NCBI GenBank assembly: GCA_038107835.1 | Contig: JAYNHH010000025.1 | Location: 1 to 36,975, forward strand | Source of the DNA: MED-G116 sp038107835 | GTDB taxonomy: Bacteria; Pseudomonadota; Alphaproteobacteria; Puniceispirillales; Puniceispirillaceae | Length of the DNA stretch: 36,975 nucleotides | Direction of reading: 5' to 3' | In this document: one piece after another, positions 35,319 through 36,975 of the stretch | Position numbering within the stretch: position 1 is the first letter of the stretch | How the letters are laid out: each line of letters begins with the position of its first letter | Translations under genes and position numbers: made by a program | Notes under the pieces: generated by a model | What the model saw: only the letters and a program-made list of their open reading frames with translations | What the model was told of the DNA's origin: nothing | Database searches by the model: none

Positions 35319-35736
35319 TGAGCGCATCATTAGAACCTGCCGATCTATCCCCGCCCAATGGGGAGGCCATCATCGCCCAGCTTAAACAAGCTGGTGTCGG
35401 GGTCATTGTCTCCGTGCCGGATATCGTCACAAGCGACGGGCTATTGTGGCCAATCAGCAAAGACCCAGACTTTCAATTGATCCGCGTGTGTAAGGAAGAT
35501 GAAGGCGTGTCCATTTGTGCCGCCCTAGCCTATACCGATACGCGAGCTTTGTTGTTGATGCAGCAGACCGGATTGATGGATTCGTTGAATGCGGTCCGCG
35601 CCATCGCCATGGATTACCATCAACCGGTGTGCATGATGGTCGGCTTACAGGGAAAAGCACCAGGTGAGACAGTTTTGGGATCTGCAAGCTATGGTGTGCG
35701 GATCATTCCACCCATCCTCGATGCCATGGCATTGAC
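35318..35736 (+). CDS. TPP decarboxylase PYR-domain (ComD/phosphonopyruvate decarboxylase alpha-like), interrupted by gap
   Basis: 139 residues before the N-run, starting at the ATG that shares one base with the aminotransferase stop. VSVPDIVTSDGLLWPI, VCKEDEGVSICAALAYTDTR (with the catalytic Glu of TPP enzymes) and LLMQQTGLMDSLNAVRAIAM match sulfopyruvate decarboxylase subunit alpha (ComD) and the phosphonopyruvate decarboxylase N-terminal domain. These enzymes decarboxylate 3-sulfo- or 3-phosphonopyruvate to the aldehyde. Whether it ends as a separate subunit or continues into the next domain is hidden by the gap. Confidence 0.78.
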
Positions 35737-35836
35737 NNNNNNNNNNNNNNNNNNNNNNNNNNNNNNNNNNNNNNNNNNNNNNNNNNNNNNNNNNNNNNNN
35801 NNNNNNNNNNNNNNNNNNNNNNNNNNNNNNNNNNNN
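35737..35836. other. Assembly gap (100 N)
   Basis: A run of exactly 100 N inside the TPP decarboxylase. The two sides are in the same frame across the N-run, but this carries no weight because the gap length is a placeholder. Comparison with usual ComD (about 160 residues) and ComE (about 185) suggests around 200 missing bases. Confidence 0.98.
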
Positions 35837-36259
35837 TCCCATGCGCTTGGGCTAGCTATTGGAAGCCCGGATAGGCAAGTGATTGTGCTCGACGGTGATG
35901 GCAGTCTGTTGATGAACCTTGGCAGCTTGGTCACCATTGCCACTGTGCGTCCACAGCATTTTCTTCACCTTGTGTTTGAAAACGGCGTTTATGAGGTAAA
36001 TGGGGAACATCCGACACCGGGAGCAGGACACTTGGATTTTGCCGCTATGGCAAGGGCTGCGGGCTATCAAAAGGCGGCTTGCTTTTCCGAATTGGAGGCA
36101 TTTAAGGCAGCATTGCCCGAGTTACTGGAAACGGACGGGCCGGTGATGGCAGTGCTGAAGATCATCCCCGGAGAGGCCTATCCGCGCGATTATGCCTATA
36201 TCCATAGCAAGGCAACACGAGAAAAATTCCGTGCTGCGCTTAACCGTAGCGACAGGTGA
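35837..36259 (+). CDS. TPP decarboxylase TPP-binding domain (ComE-like), 5' part in gap
   Basis: About 140 residues. SHALGLAIGSPDRQVIVLDG is followed by the TPP/Mg motif GDGSLLMNLGSLVTIA and HLVFENGVYEVNGEHPTP (the N..Y region of the same site), as in ComE and the C-terminal half of phosphonopyruvate decarboxylase. It pairs with the PYR domain upstream. It ends 5 bases before the convergent LysR gene. Sulfopyruvate is the first guess, with phosphonopyruvate or a pathway-specific oxo acid as alternatives. Confidence 0.78.
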   Translation, partial: SHALGLAIGSPDRQVIVLDGDGSLLMNLGSLVTIATVRPQHFLHLVFENGVYEVNGEHPTPGAGHLDFAAMARAAGYQKAACFSELEAFKAALPELLETDGPVMAVLKIIPGEAYPRDYAYIHSKATREKFRAALNRSDR

Positions 36260-36264
36260 GCGGC

Positions 36265-36975
36265 CTAGCTGGCAGAATTGGGGAATTCATCCCGGACCAT
36301 TTCTAGAAACTCGTTTTGGATGGCCGAGAGGCCACGCTGCGTTGACCATAAAAGCTCGGCTGTATAGGGGATAGAGGGAGTGAAGGGCACGGCTGTGCAT
36401 CTTTGGTCAAAAGATCCCGAACCAAACCCCGAGTCAATAATGGAAACGCCAAGCCCCGCCCCAACCATACCAATAATGGCACCCGTTGTTTTGCCCTCAT
36501 AGCGGTTTATGCGTTTAACCTTTGCCTTGTTGAAGGCCTTGTCAATATCGGCCTTGAAAATTGATCCCTCTAAATATGACACGAAATTTTCACCAGCAAG
36601 ATCCTCAGGCGAAATGCATTTCCTACCAGCAAGAATATGCGATGCAGGCAAAAGACACACAGCTTCGGTACTGATCAGGTTATGCGTGGCAATGTTGCGA
36701 TTACTCCCTGTCGAGACAGCAAGGCCAAAACTCTGATTTTCTAGCACCATCCACTCAATCCGCTCGTCATCCGATTGAACATCAAGGCAGACATTGACAT
36801 TTGGATGTCTTTTGGAAAATTTTTTAATCAATAATGGCGCGAGGGTAGGTGCAAAAGATGGAGTGCTGACCAATCGAAGCTGCACATGATTGAAGTCGCG
36901 GATATTTTGCGCCGCCTGTTCGATCCGCTGTAATCCGGACATGGATTGCGCCACTTCCTCAAAAAAAAGGCGCGC
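36265..36975 (-). CDS. LysR-type regulator, N-terminal HTH beyond window
   Basis: 237 codons open to the window edge. The segment ARLFFEEVAQSMSGLQRIEQ is the linker helix of LysR proteins, followed by the periplasmic-binding-like effector domain (LRLVSTPSFAPTLAPLLIKK; DLAGENFVSYLEGS; IGMVGAGLGVSIID). The linker and first strand resemble LysR regulators of opine or amino-acid catabolism (OccR/NocR-like). It sits at the edge of the catabolic cluster, convergent with the decarboxylase, and is a candidate regulator of it. A GTG at 36954 is internal and is not the start. Confidence 0.85.
   Translation of the reverse strand, partial: ARLFFEEVAQSMSGLQRIEQAAQNIRDFNHVQLRLVSTPSFAPTLAPLLIKKFSKRHPNVNVCLDVQSDDERIEWMVLENQSFGLAVSTGSNRNIATHNLISTEAVCLLPASHILAGRKCISPEDLAGENFVSYLEGSIFKADIDKAFNKAKVKRINRYEGKTTGAIIGMVGAGLGVSIIDSGFGSGSFDQRCTAVPFTPSIPYTAELLWSTQRGLSAIQNEFLEMVRDEFPNSAS

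Noticed and set aside
1..36975. Mobile elements, tRNA attachment sites or CRISPR arrays
   Set aside because: No transposase, integrase, terminal inverted repeat, tRNA-like fold or regularly spaced repeat was found by eye on either strand; the catabolic region cannot be shown to be a mobile island from this window alone.

Overview
The window looks like marine alphaproteobacterial DNA, most likely from the SAR116 (Puniceispirillum-like) group. That is inferred from a complete retinal-based phototrophy locus, alphaproteobacterial-type propionyl-CoA carboxylase, threonine synthase and PEP-carboxylase-like genes, and a marine-type soxBDAG cluster. Two runs of exactly 100 N (33083-33182 and 35737-35836) mark scaffold joins, so this is a draft or metagenome/single-cell assembly. 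No rRNA, tRNA, transposase or CRISPR array was seen.

Layout. (1) 1-668: 3' end of a glyoxalase II gene. (2) 665-8191, minus strand: proteorhodopsin first, then crtE, crtI, crtB, crtY, blh and a type 2 IPP isomerase. Together these make IPP/DMAPP into GGPP, phytoene, lycopene, beta-carotene and finally retinal for the pump. A strong stem-loop with a T-rich tail lies between the rhodopsin gene and crtE. (3) 8617-10413, minus strand, directly upstream of the rhodopsin gene: an AraC-type regulator and an SDR-fold protein that has lost its cofactor and catalytic motifs. (4) 10703-15032: an acyltransferase, a 3-methyladenine glycosylase, and a translationally coupled GMC oxidoreductase/M20 amidohydrolase pair. 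(5) 15045-18596, minus strand: pccA and pccB. (6) 18688-21239, minus strand: a photolyase split into two genes in reversed order (FAD domain first, antenna-type alpha/beta domain second), behind threonine synthase. (7) 22057-25534: a strongly divergent PEP-carboxylase homologue and an AhpD-like protein lacking one of its two cysteines.

(8) 26110-36975 is a catabolic region after an AT-rich 575-base spacer. It holds an M29/NicX-like gene, a divergent soxBDAG, a VanA-type Rieske oxygenase, an aspartoacylase/DoeB-like deacylase, a HisC-like aminotransferase, a ComDE-like TPP decarboxylase and a LysR regulator. I infer that it degrades an N-methylated compound, possibly a heterocyclic betaine; the substrate cannot be read from sequence alone.

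The observations most worth following up are the split and permuted photolyase, the region 8 cluster, the non-catalytic SDR plus AraC pair upstream of proteorhodopsin, and the PEPC homologue with altered catalytic residues.
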